Origin: Amorphoplanes digitatis
Lineage (GTDB): Bacteria; Actinomycetota; Actinomycetes; Mycobacteriales; Micromonosporaceae
NCBI RefSeq assembly: GCF_014205335.1
Contig: NZ_JACHNH010000001.1
Coordinates: 4,644,501-4,708,500 of the forward strand
Length of the DNA: 64,000 bases
Direction: 5' to 3'
Shown here piece after piece: positions 18,072 to 27,579 of this stretch. The position numbers and the translations under genes were made by a program. Numbering within the stretch: the first letter of the stretch is position 1; each line of letters opens with the position of its first letter. Below the pieces are notes generated by a model. That model saw only the letters and a program-made list of their open reading frames with translations, was not told where the DNA came from and did no database searches.

Positions 18072-18090
18072 GCGGTTCATCCTCCACCGC

Positions 18091-21000
18091 CTATGGCCCC
18101 AGCTTGACGAACCACGGCGGGACGAACGGGTCGGGAGCGTTCGGCGGCAGGTTGACCGGGGCGTCCCGGGGGCCCTTCGAGCTGTTGCAGAACGTGCAGG
18201 CCGGCGTGATGTTGGGGTCGGTCAGGTCGCCGCCGCGCACCCGGGCTGTGACGTGGTCGAGGCTCGTCGCAGAATTCGTCCGGCAGTAGGAGCACACCGG
18301 CGTCGGCAGGCTCCGGTCGGCGTGCACGCCGATGTTGTAGTCCCGCAGCATGCCACCCGTGATGCGCTTGCCGGCGCCGTTGCCGCCCGCCGAGCCGGCC
18401 GGGATCTCGTAGAAGGGCTGGCCGCCGAGGGTGCAGCCGATCGGCGTGTTGATGTTGTGCACGAGGACCGGTGCGCCGTTCGCGACGACGTAGAACGTGT
18501 GCTCGCCGGCGACGGTGAGGTTGTGCACGGTGGTGCGGCGGCTGCGGTCCGAGACCGCGGTGACCTGGACGTAGGTGCCGGACGAGGTGCGCAGCAGGTC
18601 ACCGGTCTCCAGGTCGCCCGCCTCGGCCCAGCGGTGCTCGCGCGACAGCCAGAACGGGTGCCCGGCCGTCGCCGTGATCGGCTTACCGCCGGCAACGGAG
18701 ATGTCGACGAGGTCCTTGTCGCCGGTCCCGGCGATCGACGTCGTGACGGTGGCCGCCGTCGGGGTGGCGTCCGGGTCGTTCTCCGGTACGGCCAGGACGC
18801 GGTCGCCGGGCCGGACGTCGGCGATCCGCCTGCGGCTGCCGTCGGCCATCAGCACCTGGGTGTCCGGCGCGAAGCTGTTGGACATGCAGCCGGCGGCCTT
18901 GGCGCCCTTGCCGAGCCGGGAGAAGACCGCACCGGCCAGGCCGGAGGCGCAGCCCAGCGCCGCCGAGCCGCCGACGCCGCCCCAGCCCCAGTCGACCTTG
19001 CGGCCGGACAGCCGCTGCCCCAGGAAGTCGAGCGCGCCGTCGGAGAATCCGCCGACGAGGCAGCCGACCAGCAGCGGGTTGTTGCCGGACGGGTCGGTCG
19101 CGTTCGTCGGGGAGTTGCCCGCGTAGGCGTACAGGTTGAGGCCGCCGGCGGGGCCGATCGGGTCCTCGCTGATGAACCGCTGTAGCTCGGGGTCGTAGTA
19201 GCGGGCCCGGTGGTAGGAGAGCCCGAAGTCGTCGCGCTCCCGGCCGGTCCAGGTGAACCGGTTCGTGGTCGCCTCGCCGGTGCGGGTCTGCACGCCGTGC
19301 GGGTCGTACGCGTACTCGGCGCGCAGCGCGCCGGCCGAATCGCCGAGCGCCACGGTGGAGCCGGTCAGGTCGGTGAGATACGTCCGCTGCCCGGCGGCGT
19401 CCCGGCGCGAGAACCACTCGTCGGTGCCGCCGGCCATCAGGTCCGTGGTGCGCGCGCCGGAGCGTTCCTGGACCGGGTCGGCACCGTCGCTGACGGTGGT
19501 GGTTCCGGTGGCTCCGACGGTGCGTTCCGCCCGGCGGCCGAACGCGTCGTACCGGTAGGACTCGGAGGACTCGGGCCGGCCGACGCCGGTGAGCCGGCCG
19601 CGGTTGTTCCAGTAGTAGGCGGTGTTGCCCTGGCCGACCAGGTTGCCGTCGTCGTCATAGGTGAGCGAGTGCCCGCCCGCGGACGTCAACCGGTTCGCGG
19701 CGTCGTACTGCAGGCCGGTCCGCGGCGCGGGCAGGTCGACGCGGGCCAGGCTGCCCTCGACCGAGGCGACCCGGCCGGCCACGTCGTAGGTGTAGGTCAG
19801 CGTGCCCTTGTCCGCGCCGCCGTGCCGGTAGGTCAGGCCCAGCACCTGACCGGCGGCGTCGTAGCGGGTCACCCGGCTCCAGCCGCCGGGCAGCCGTACC
19901 GTCTGCGGGCGGCCCGTGGCGTCGCGCTCCTCGACCTCGACCACGTCGTCGCCCTGCTCGATCCGGCGCAGGGTGTTGTCGTCGTCGTAGGCGTACCGGG
20001 CCACGACCCGGTCGTCGATCTTCAGGGTCTCGCGGCGGTCGATCGCGTCGTAGCCGTAGCCGACGCCCGGCCGCGACGACTGGATCCCGGTGAGGCGGTC
20101 GAACCGGTCCCAGCCGATCGTCGTGACCTCGCCGCCCGCCTCCGTGATGCTGACCGGCCGGCCCACCGCGTCGAAGCCGTGCGTGACGGCCGAGGCGCCG
20201 GCCGTGCCCTTGCCGTAGGTGATCTGGGTGGTCCGGCGTACCGGGTCGGGGACGATGCCGGTGACGCGCCGGCCCCGGGACTCGAACTGTTGCAGGCGCC
20301 CGGCGCTGTCGTACTGCCAGGTGTCCGTCTTGGTCAGCGGATCGGTGGCGGCGCTGACCTGGTCCGACGGGCCGTACTGCCAGGAGGTCCGGTTGTTCCG
20401 GGCGTCGGTGATGCCGGTGAGGTTGCCGTTGTCGTCGTAGTCCAGCCCGGTGGTGTTGCCCAGCGCGTCGCTCACCTGCTTGACCTGGTTGAGCTGGTCG
20501 TACCGCAGCCGGGTCTCCGCGCCGGCGGCGTCGGTGACGGCGATCGGCCGGCCCGCGGCGTCGGTGAACTGCCGCACCACCCGCCCGAGCGGGTCGGTCA
20601 CCGAGGCCAGGTCTCCCCCGCGGTAGTCCAGCGTGGTGACCCGGTCCGCCGGGTCGGTCACCGTGCGGACCTGACCGGCGGAGGTGTAGGTGAGCCGGGT
20701 GGTCCTGTTCATCGCGTCGGTGACGGTCCGCAGGTCACCGTCCTGCTCGTAGGTGTAGCCGGTCTTCTGGTCGCCGAGGCCGTAGAAGAACAGCGGCTGG
20801 TCGTAGGGTCCGCCGTAGACGTAGTGGGCGACGCGCCGCCGGCCGTCCTCGCCCTCCAGCTGGTAGACGTCCTCGAGCCGGCCCTCGGGGTCGTAGTCGA
20901 GGCGGGTACGGCGGTTGAGCGGGTCGACCACCGCGGTGATCTGCTGGTGCTCGGACCGCTCGTACCGGGTGGTGGCCTGCGCCGCGGTGCCGTACGCGGC

Positions 21001-24000
21001 GGTGTCGGTGACCACCGCGCCGGCGGCGTTAAACTCGACCCGGCGCACGGTGCCGTCGGGCTGGGTGACCCGGGTCGCGGTGACCTTCCCGGCGGCGCTC
21101 AGCTCGTACGCGAACTGGTAGACGACGCCGCCGGGCAGAGTCTGCTTCTGTACGCGGCCGTTGGCGTCGTACTCGTTGGTCAGGTAGGTGACGTTGCGCG
21201 CGTCGGTGGCGGTCTTGAGCCGCTTGTCGTCGTCGTAGGTGTACCGGGTGACCTTGCCGGCCGGGTCGGTGACGGTCTCCAGCAGCCCCTGCCGGGTGTA
21301 GGTGTATGCGACCGAGCGTCCGATGTTGTCGGTGGCGGTCCGCACCCGGTTGCTGTTGTCGTAGGCGAAGCGGATCCACCGGCCGTTCGGCGAGGTGACC
21401 TGCGTGAGCCGCGTGCTGTCGTAGCTGAGACTCACCCGGTTGCCGTTGCGGTCGCGGACCGCGGCGAGCTTGTCGTAGAGCGGGATCGCGAAGACCATGC
21501 CGTCGCGGCGGGTCAGCACCCAGCCGGAGCCGTCGCCGAACGCGGGGTCCTTGGCGTACCTGACCCGGGCACCGAGCCACTCGCCGCTGGTGTCGACGGC
21601 CTCCAGGATCACCTTGTTGAAGCCCGTCTCGGCGTTCACGCGCACGAAGTGCACCTTGCGCCCGCCGGGCAGGTAGAGATCGACCTCGTTGTACTGGTCC
21701 TCGGAGTGGAAGAACATGCCGTACTGCCCGAGCCAGCCGATGCCGAAGTCGCGCTTGCGGTCGTCGGCCTGCCAGTAGTTGCGGGTGACCGCGATCGGGA
21801 ACGTGTCGCTGACCGACAGGTCGGTGTGCGAGTCGGTGAGCCGTCCGGTGGACAGGTCGACCGGGTCGCCGTCGAGCCAGTCCATGGTGTCGGAGAAGAC
21901 CGACTCCAGCCAGGCGGCCGCGTTCGCCGAGTTGAACATGGCGCCCGTGAACGACCAGATGCGGGTCTTCGCGTCCGGCACGACCTGGCGGCCGTCCGCG
22001 GTGACCTCGCCGCGGCCGTACACGTGCCAGCCCTTGCCCTCGGGGTCATAGCTCCAGAAGTCGACCCGCGTGTGCGGTGCCAGCTTCGTGTAGTTGGGGT
22101 AGACGACCTGCGCGCCGTTCGGGAACACGGTGGCGCCGCCCGGCTGCACGGTGAAGTAGGTCGGCACGATGCCGTTCTTCGGCAGCGGGAACGGTGCCCG
22201 GTCCAGCGGGATCGGCGTGATGCCGAGCTCGTGCACCACCTCGCCGTTCCGGTCGCGGATCACCGATCCGGCGGGGATGCGCACCTCGAGGCCAGGGATC
22301 TTCGGGGTGGTGAGCACGAGGTCCTCGGCGAGCGGCGCGCCGACCCGCACCATGTGCTCGGTGTCGAGGCGCTGCATCCAGACCGTGTACGGCAGCACCG
22401 TCGTGTGCCCGGACCGGGCGGTCACCTTGATCTCGAAGATGCCGTACCGGTCGGTGCCGGTTCCGGCCGCGGCGCCGTCGACCACCAGGGTGGCGTCGCC
22501 GGGACGCACGCCCGCGAGCAGGAAGCGGCCGTGCCGGTCGGTGGTGGTCCGCACCTCGCCGATCGAGGCGCTCGCGCCGGCGAGCGGGGTGCCGTCCAGC
22601 TTGAGCATGTGTCCCGAGACGGCGGTGGTACCGGCCGGTGCGCGCAGCGCGGCGGGCGTGCCGGCGCGTCCGCGGTGTGCCAGCCAGTCGGTGCCGGCGA
22701 GATTGGCCGGTTCCGGCGTCCAGGTCTTCGGGTCGGTCCCCGGGCGCGGGTCCGGCGCGGGGCGCGGCGCGGCCGGCGCGGCGGCGGGCATCGCGGCGCC
22801 ACCGCCGGCGCCGGCGGCCGCCGGCCGCGTGGCCAGGGCGAGGGTCAGCGCTCCGGTGCCGGCCTGGTTCGGGTTCAGCACCAGCTGGAACGTGCCGCCG
22901 GCCTCCGGCAGGTCGGGCAGGTCGGCGCCGACGAGGTTGCGCAGGCTGACGGTGCCCAGGTCGGTGCCGGTCGGGCCGTAGAGCGTGGCCGAGGTGTAGG
23001 ACGGGAGCCCGTTGGCGGTGACGTTGAGCCGCAGTTGCCGCTGCGCGCCTGTCGCGGTGAAGCCGATCCGGGCGTTCTGTCCGCGCCGGGAGATCGTCAC
23101 GGTCCGGGCGGTGCCGCCGACGGCCAGGGTGCCGCCGTCGAGCTCCGCGCTCAGTGACACCCGGACGGTGCCGGTCGCCGCGTTTGTCGGCGCGACGAGG
23201 ATCCGGTGCCGGCCGGGACCGAGCGGCGGCAGGTCGAGGTCCCGCGCGGCGTTCCGCCCCACCGACTGCCGGTCGCCGACCTGCCGGCCGTCCGGCCCGT
23301 ACACGTACGCGTAGACGGACTGGGCGAGGGCGTTGTCGATCAGAACGCTGGACCGGTCGCCGTTCGCGGCGTCGAAGCCGATCGCCGCGTCCTGGCCCGC
23401 CCGCGGCACGGCGACCGCGACGGTGTCGCCGTCGCGGGTCACGGTGCCACCGTCGACCTGTGCCGAGTGCGTCAGCGTGACCGCACCGGTACCCACGGCG
23501 TCGGGCGCCACGACCACGCGGTACCGCCCGCCGGCGGGCAGTTGGAGCCGCAACGACCCGCTCTCCCCGCTGGAGAGACGCTCCTTCAGCGTCCCTCCGT
23601 CCGGGCCGGCGACCGGGAGGTTGTCCGGCCCGAGCAGGGTGACGTCGGCGCCGACGGTCAGCGTGTTGCCGGTGATGCCGAGCTGCGCCGACTGTCCGGA
23701 GACGCCGTCGAACCAGGCCTCCGCGTTCTGGCCCGCCCGCGCGATGGTGGCGGTCCGCGCCGCGCCGCCGCGCGTCACCTCGCCGGCGGAGGCCCAGCGC
23801 GAGAGCGTGGAGGTGATCGAGCCCAGCGCGGCGCCGCCCTCGTCGATGACCACCCGGTACGCGCCGTTCATCGGCAGCGCCGCGATGTCCAGGCTCTTGG
23901 AGGTACGGGCGGAGAGCGTCCACCGCACGCCGACCGGTTCGCCGGTCGGGCCGGCCACGTAGACCTCGGCCGTGTTCGGCAGGTTGTTGCCGGTGAAGCC

Positions 24001-25266
24001 GAGGCTGACCGCGTCGCCCTCATTGGCGTCGAAGGCGAGCTGGACGTCCTGCCCCGGCAGGGTCGTGGTCGTGGTGACGGCGTCGCCGGTCGCGGTGACC
24101 TCCGCGCCGAGGGGCTCGCTGAAGCTGACCGACAGGCTGCCCGTTCCGGTGGCGATGCGCGGGTCGATGACCAGCGCGTACGTCTGCCCGGAACGCAGGC
24201 CCCGCAGGTCGAGATCGAACGACGCGGTGCGGGCGTCCTCGCCGTCGGGCACGTCGAGTCCGTCCGGCGAGATGACGCGGACGCCGACCGCGCCGCCGAA
24301 GCTCGCCGCGATGTCGCTGACGCCGATGGACAGGTTCTGCCCGGCCGGCGCGTCGAAGAGCAGCACGGCCACCTTGCCGGCGGTGTCGATCCGCACGGTG
24401 GCGGTCCGGCCGATCTCGGCACGGGCGTACGACTCGATCGTCGCGGGATCCACCGTGGCCGGCGGGACGAAGAAGTCGGCGGCGCTGGTGGCGGTGCCAC
24501 GCGGGCTCGCCACCTGTACCCGTCCCCCGGTCGCGCCGTCCGGCACCCGGAACCGCAGCGTGGTCGCGGTCGCCGAGACGAGGTTGACGGCCTGCCCGCC
24601 GAGGGTCACCACGTCGTTGCCCAGGGTCGAGTCGAAGTTGCGCCCGGTCAGCGTCACCTCGGTACCGGCCGAGCCGCTCGCCGGCGTCATGGCCGTGATC
24701 TCCGGCCCGCCCGGCAGCACGCGGAACGCCGCGCTGTCGGCGGTGGAGCCGCCGGCGGCGACCCGGATCGCGCCGGTGGCCGCGGTCGCCGGCACCTCGA
24801 CCGTCAACGACGTCGGCGTCGCCGAGGAGACCGGCGCCGTGACGTTGCCGCCGAAGGTCACCGTGTTGCCGGCCGTGGTGGCGGCGAAGCCGGTGCCGGT
24901 GATGGTGACTCTCGCGCCCGGCGGCGCCGCGGCCGGGATCACGCTCAGGACGGAGAGCCGGCTGGACGGGAACCGGTCGACGCCGGCGGTGTTGCCCGCG
25001 GCGTCGTAGGCGTACCGCGCGGTCTCGCCGCCGGGCTGGGTCACCCCCACCAGGCGCCCGGCGGCGTCGTACGCGTAGCCGGCCGGCCCGGGCGCGGCGA
25101 GCCGCGCCTGGCGCACCGGCCCGGCGGCTTCCACCGGGCCGCGGGCGGCGGCCGGGGGAACCGCCTCCGCCGGTGCCGGCCCGGCCGCGAACGACTCGGC
25201 CGGTGACAGTGACGCGACGAGTGTGCCGGTCAGCACAAGCGCGAGGGCGCGGCGACGCATGCGCAC
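18091..25266 (-). CDS. Giant secreted RHS-repeat polymorphic toxin with HINT and C-terminal HNH nuclease
   Basis: The GTG at 25266 has GGGGAG 6 bases upstream and gives a 2391-residue protein with a Sec signal (LALVLTGTLVAS). In order: one isolated RHS/YD repeat (about 60-95), two IPT/TIG folds (about 95-270), five or so PPC-like beta domains each opening with an AGQ(N/D)A-type strand (about 290-870), a carboxypeptidase-regulatory-like fold (about 880-940), DUF6531 and many YD repeats (about 1130-2000), and the RHS core RYYDPELQRFISEDPIG near 2020. A pretoxin HINT domain follows (about 2130-2270, starting SFAPDTQVL, ending LVHN), then an HNH nuclease tip (about 2320-2365) with CSYC, LDHV, Asn and CTFCNSSKG. 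The HINT would release the nuclease. The adjacent DUF4265 gene probably protects the producer. Confidence 0.93.
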   Translation of the reverse strand: MRMRRRALALVLTGTLVASLSPAESFAAGPAPAEAVPPAAARGPVEAAGPVRQARLAAPGPAGYAYDAAGRLVGVTQPGGETARYAYDAAGNTAGVDRFPSSRLSVLSVIPAAAPPGARVTITGTGFAATTAGNTVTFGGNVTAPVSSATPTSLTVEVPATAATGAIRVAAGGSTADSAAFRVLPGGPEITAMTPASGSAGTEVTLTGRNFDSTLGNDVVTLGGQAVNLVSATATTLRFRVPDGATGGRVQVASPRGTATSAADFFVPPATVDPATIESYARAEIGRTATVRIDTAGKVAVLLFDAPAGQNLSIGVSDIAASFGGAVGVRVISPDGLDVPDGEDARTASFDLDLRGLRSGQTYALVIDPRIATGTGSLSVSFSEPLGAEVTATGDAVTTTTTLPGQDVQLAFDANEGDAVSLGFTGNNLPNTAEVYVAGPTGEPVGVRWTLSARTSKSLDIAALPMNGAYRVVIDEGGAALGSITSTLSRWASAGEVTRGGAARTATIARAGQNAEAWFDGVSGQSAQLGITGNTLTVGADVTLLGPDNLPVAGPDGGTLKERLSSGESGSLRLQLPAGGRYRVVVAPDAVGTGAVTLTHSAQVDGGTVTRDGDTVAVAVPRAGQDAAIGFDAANGDRSSVLIDNALAQSVYAYVYGPDGRQVGDRQSVGRNAARDLDLPPLGPGRHRILVAPTNAATGTVRVSLSAELDGGTLAVGGTARTVTISRRGQNARIGFTATGAQRQLRLNVTANGLPSYTSATLYGPTGTDLGTVSLRNLVGADLPDLPEAGGTFQLVLNPNQAGTGALTLALATRPAAAGAGGGAAMPAAAPAAPRPAPDPRPGTDPKTWTPEPANLAGTDWLAHRGRAGTPAALRAPAGTTAVSGHMLKLDGTPLAGASASIGEVRTTTDRHGRFLLAGVRPGDATLVVDGAAAGTGTDRYGIFEIKVTARSGHTTVLPYTVWMQRLDTEHMVRVGAPLAEDLVLTTPKIPGLEVRIPAGSVIRDRNGEVVHELGITPIPLDRAPFPLPKNGIVPTYFTVQPGGATVFPNGAQVVYPNYTKLAPHTRVDFWSYDPEGKGWHVYGRGEVTADGRQVVPDAKTRIWSFTGAMFNSANAAAWLESVFSDTMDWLDGDPVDLSTGRLTDSHTDLSVSDTFPIAVTRNYWQADDRKRDFGIGWLGQYGMFFHSEDQYNEVDLYLPGGRKVHFVRVNAETGFNKVILEAVDTSGEWLGARVRYAKDPAFGDGSGWVLTRRDGMVFAIPLYDKLAAVRDRNGNRVSLSYDSTRLTQVTSPNGRWIRFAYDNSNRVRTATDNIGRSVAYTYTRQGLLETVTDPAGKVTRYTYDDDKRLKTATDARNVTYLTNEYDANGRVQKQTLPGGVVYQFAYELSAAGKVTATRVTQPDGTVRRVEFNAAGAVVTDTAAYGTAAQATTRYERSEHQQITAVVDPLNRRTRLDYDPEGRLEDVYQLEGEDGRRRVAHYVYGGPYDQPLFFYGLGDQKTGYTYEQDGDLRTVTDAMNRTTRLTYTSAGQVRTVTDPADRVTTLDYRGGDLASVTDPLGRVVRQFTDAAGRPIAVTDAAGAETRLRYDQLNQVKQVSDALGNTTGLDYDDNGNLTGITDARNNRTSWQYGPSDQVSAATDPLTKTDTWQYDSAGRLQQFESRGRRVTGIVPDPVRRTTQITYGKGTAGASAVTHGFDAVGRPVSITEAGGEVTTIGWDRFDRLTGIQSSRPGVGYGYDAIDRRETLKIDDRVVARYAYDDDNTLRRIEQGDDVVEVEERDATGRPQTVRLPGGWSRVTRYDAAGQVLGLTYRHGGADKGTLTYTYDVAGRVASVEGSLARVDLPAPRTGLQYDAANRLTSAGGHSLTYDDDGNLVGQGNTAYYWNNRGRLTGVGRPESSESYRYDAFGRRAERTVGATGTTTVSDGADPVQERSGARTTDLMAGGTDEWFSRRDAAGQRTYLTDLTGSTVALGDSAGALRAEYAYDPHGVQTRTGEATTNRFTWTGRERDDFGLSYHRARYYDPELQRFISEDPIGPAGGLNLYAYAGNSPTNATDPSGNNPLLVGCLVGGFSDGALDFLGQRLSGRKVDWGWGGVGGSAALGCASGLAGAVFSRLGKGAKAAGCMSNSFAPDTQVLMADGSRRRIADVRPGDRVLAVPENDPDATPTAATVTTSIAGTGDKDLVDISVAGGKPITATAGHPFWLSREHRWAEAGDLETGDLLRTSSGTYVQVTAVSDRSRRTTVHNLTVAGEHTFYVVANGAPVLVHNINTPIGCTLGGQPFYEIPAGSAGGNGAGKRITGGMLRDYNIGVHADRSLPTPVCSYCRTNSATSLDHVTARVRGGDLTDPNITPACTFCNSSKGPRDAPVNLPPNAPDPFVPPWFVKLGP

Positions 25267-25330
25267 GATGAACTCCCCGTTCGACGGCAGGACGACGACG
25301 AATTCTGCGGCCGGACAGGGACGCATTTGA

Positions 25331-25349
25331 ATATGGCGTTCGCCCTATG
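25331..25349 (+). promoter_or_regulatory. Shared upstream element, copy 1 (before the HAF gene)
   Basis: ATATGGCGTTCGCCCTATG ends 69 bases before the HAF-repeat gene start. A copy with one difference lies on the opposite strand 67 bases before the DyP peroxidase gene. The matching orientation and distance suggest a common promoter or activator site. No known consensus is assigned. Confidence 0.5.
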
Positions 25350-25418
25350 TTCGGGGCGCGCGGCCGTCGATAACTTCCGTTCCTGAACGCCGTCATCGCC
25401 TATGCGCCAGGAGAAATC

Positions 25419-26444
25419 GTGCCCAGATCTGGTCTACCGGCCGCACTCACCGCCACCGTCACGCTGGCCGGCGCGCTGCTCCCCTCGGCCGCCGCCACGG
25501 CCGCCCCGGCGGCGTGGGAGACCGTGGTGCTGCAACTTCCGGCCGGCGCCGACGTGGTCGAGGTCCAGGACGTCAACAACGGCGGGGAGGCCGTCGGCAC
25601 GGTCGACCTGCGCGCCGTGGCCTGGGACGACGCGGGCCGGATCCGCTACCTGCCGCGGCTTCCCGGCTTCGAGTGGAGCCGGGCCGAGGCCGTCAACGAC
25701 GCCGGCGTCATCGTGGGTTCGGTGGAGTACGAGAGCGGCCCCGCGCCGCACGAGCGCGCGGTCCGCTGGAACACCGACGGCACCATCACGGTGCTGGCCC
25801 CGAACGCGACCGACGCGACCGAGGCCACGGCGATCAATTCCGCGGGCGTGATCGCGGGAGCGCGCGGCGGCGTGCACAGGCCGGTGCGTTTCACCGGCGG
25901 CGCGACGGTCGACCTCGCCGGTCTCGGCTGGGTCACCGACATCGCCGACAACTCCGGCGCGACGGTCACCGGCACCGTCTCGGCCGCGCACTGTCCGCCG
26001 TGCACCGCGTACGCGTTCCGGCAGAGCGGCACCGCCGCCCAGGTCCGGCTGCCCGGAACCGAGGACCGGGTGTCGATGGGCGCCGGCGTGAACCGCACCG
26101 GCACCCTGATCGCCGGCAGCCTGGACACCCACGCCGCGACCTGGAAGCGCGTCACGTCGGGCACCCCGCCGCAGACCCGGTGGGTGCTGACCGACCTCGG
26201 CGAGGCGAGGGCGGGCGCGCCGACCACCCCGGAGGGCATGAGCGCCGACGGCCGCTACCTCGCGGGCGACGCCACCGTCGACGGCGCGCGGCGCGCGTTC
26301 GTGCACGTCGGCGGCGCCTTCACCCTGCTGCCCGGCAACCATGCGAGTGCGACGGCCGTCAACGACTCCGGCACGGTCGCGGGCACGCTGCGCCCGAACG
26401 GCAGCGGCACGGACGCGCCGGTGCTGTGGCGCCGGACGGCCTGA
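25419..26444 (+). CDS. Secreted HAF-repeat beta-propeller-like protein
   Basis: This 341-residue protein starts at GTG with AGGAG upstream and has a Sec signal ending in TAA near residue 29. The mature part is built of repeats of the HAF type, recognisable as AVNDAGVIVGSV, AINSAGVIAGA, GMSADGRYLAGD and AVNDSGTVAGT, each followed by a strand ending in a hydrophobic-W/F-R pattern. Such repeats probably form a beta-propeller or related beta fold; their function is unknown. It is divergent from the RHS toxin gene with 152 bases between, and ends 3 bases from the convergent DyP gene. Confidence 0.8.
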   Translation: MPRSGLPAALTATVTLAGALLPSAAATAAPAAWETVVLQLPAGADVVEVQDVNNGGEAVGTVDLRAVAWDDAGRIRYLPRLPGFEWSRAEAVNDAGVIVGSVEYESGPAPHERAVRWNTDGTITVLAPNATDATEATAINSAGVIAGARGGVHRPVRFTGGATVDLAGLGWVTDIADNSGATVTGTVSAAHCPPCTAYAFRQSGTAAQVRLPGTEDRVSMGAGVNRTGTLIAGSLDTHAATWKRVTSGTPPQTRWVLTDLGEARAGAPTTPEGMSADGRYLAGDATVDGARRAFVHVGGAFTLLPGNHASATAVNDSGTVAGTLRPNGSGTDAPVLWRRTA

Positions 26445-26447
26445 GGC

Positions 26448-27485
26448 TCAGCCGAGGAGCGGTTCGACCCAGGACGTCGTGCCCGCCCGGGGCGGCACGA
26501 AGAAGTAGCCGCCGCCGACGGTCAGGGTGTAGCGGCCCAGCCGCTCACCGGCGAGACGTCGCTGCACCGCCTCGAACCCGGAGGCCAGATCCTTCTGGTA
26601 CGCGGTGAAGAGCAGCCCCTGCTCGTCGCGGCCCCGGAACGAGTAGCCCCGCCGCGCCAGCGGCGCCACGCTGCCGTCCCGCGGATTCGCGCGGCGCACG
26701 TGCGCGTCCAGCGGCGTGCGCCGCCCGTGCGGGTCGGCGGCGTAGCCCGGCTCCGCGCCCGCCGGCCTGCCGTCGAGCCAGGTGCCGTCGCGCCGCCGCC
26801 CGATGATGCGCTCCTGCTCGGCCTCGGTATCCCGGTTCCACAGCTCGGTCGCGAACTGGATCACGCGCACCACGAGGTAGCTGCCCCCGATCGCCCAGGC
26901 GGGCTCGCCCTGCCGGTCACCCACCCGCACCACCTCGGCGCCCGCCGGGTTTCCGTGCCCCTCGACGAAGCCGAACAGGTTCGTGGCGACGGGCCGCCCG
27001 GCGTCGACGCGCGCGGCCTCCCGGAACCCGGACATCCGCCACCGCACGCCGAGATCGTCCGCGATCGCCTCCGCCTCGCGGGCGGCCTCCTCGGCGGTGT
27101 CGGCGCCCACCTGGACGAGCACGTCACCGTGGCAGCGCCGCGGGTCCAGCACGTCGCCGGGGAACGACGGCATGGCCGCCAGTTGCCGAGGCCGAAGCGC
27201 GGCGAGCCCGGCCCGGTCGAAGAGCGAGGCGCCGAGCGCCACGGCGGTCTCCACGCCGGCGGCGGCCGATTCGGTGCGCTCCGCGAGGCGGCGCAGGGCG
27301 CCCGCGACACCCTGGCGCCCGGAGCCCGGCAGGTCCAGGGCGGCCAGCACCGTGTGCGGCCGGGGCGGGGCACTGAGCAGCTCGGCCCGGGCACGGCCCG
27401 GCCGGGGTGCCGAGCAGCCACCGGCCAGGCCGACCGCGCCGGCGATCACCGCACGGCGGGTGAGTGCGTGTTGCCGACCCGGCAC
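26448..27485 (-). CDS. Exported DyP-type heme peroxidase with altered GxxDG motif
   Basis: This 345-residue protein starts at GTG with GAGGAG 8 bases upstream. The N-terminus is a twin-arginine signal (TRRAVIAG) running into a lipobox-like LAGGC (Cys24), so it is probably a Tat-exported lipoprotein. Family features are the proximal heme ligand His262 in HVRRANPR, a distal Arg region and the C-terminal GGGYFF block. The hallmark distal motif GxxDG is here GFVEG (Glu175 in place of Asp), followed by the usual Asn-Pro. DyP enzymes oxidise dyes and phenols with peroxide or act in heme iron handling. The Glu may retain acid-base function or reduce activity. The codon is GAG at 26961-26963. Confidence 0.9.
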   Translation of the reverse strand: MPGRQHALTRRAVIAGAVGLAGGCSAPRPGRARAELLSAPPRPHTVLAALDLPGSGRQGVAGALRRLAERTESAAAGVETAVALGASLFDRAGLAALRPRQLAAMPSFPGDVLDPRRCHGDVLVQVGADTAEEAAREAEAIADDLGVRWRMSGFREAARVDAGRPVATNLFGFVEGHGNPAGAEVVRVGDRQGEPAWAIGGSYLVVRVIQFATELWNRDTEAEQERIIGRRRDGTWLDGRPAGAEPGYAADPHGRRTPLDAHVRRANPRDGSVAPLARRGYSFRGRDEQGLLFTAYQKDLASGFEAVQRRLAGERLGRYTLTVGGGYFFVPPRAGTTSWVEPLLG

Positions 27486-27552
27486 GTGACCACTCCTCGA
27501 GGCAGCCCAACCAACGTCAGCGAGGAAGGTAGCGGCGGCGGCCGCCGGACGG

Positions 27553-27571
27553 CATAGGGCGAACGCGATAT
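27553..27571 (-). promoter_or_regulatory. Shared upstream element, copy 2 (before the DyP gene)
   Basis: Read on the minus strand, this is ATATCGCGTTCGCCCTATG, differing from the copy at 25331-25349 at one base. It lies 67 bases before the DyP GTG, almost the same distance as copy 1 before the HAF gene. Confidence 0.5.
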
Positions 27572-27579
27572 CTTTCCGA

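Noticed and set aside
19150..21900. Regular repeats that could suggest a CRISPR or tandem array
   Set aside because: The periodicity is that of coding YD repeats in the RHS protein; units are diverged and there are no constant direct repeats with unique spacers.
19210..25206. Two long plus-strand frames opposite the RHS gene
   Set aside because: Both are Val/Gly/Arg-rich shadows of the third-position GC bias in the RHS gene and carry no recognisable motif or ribosome site.
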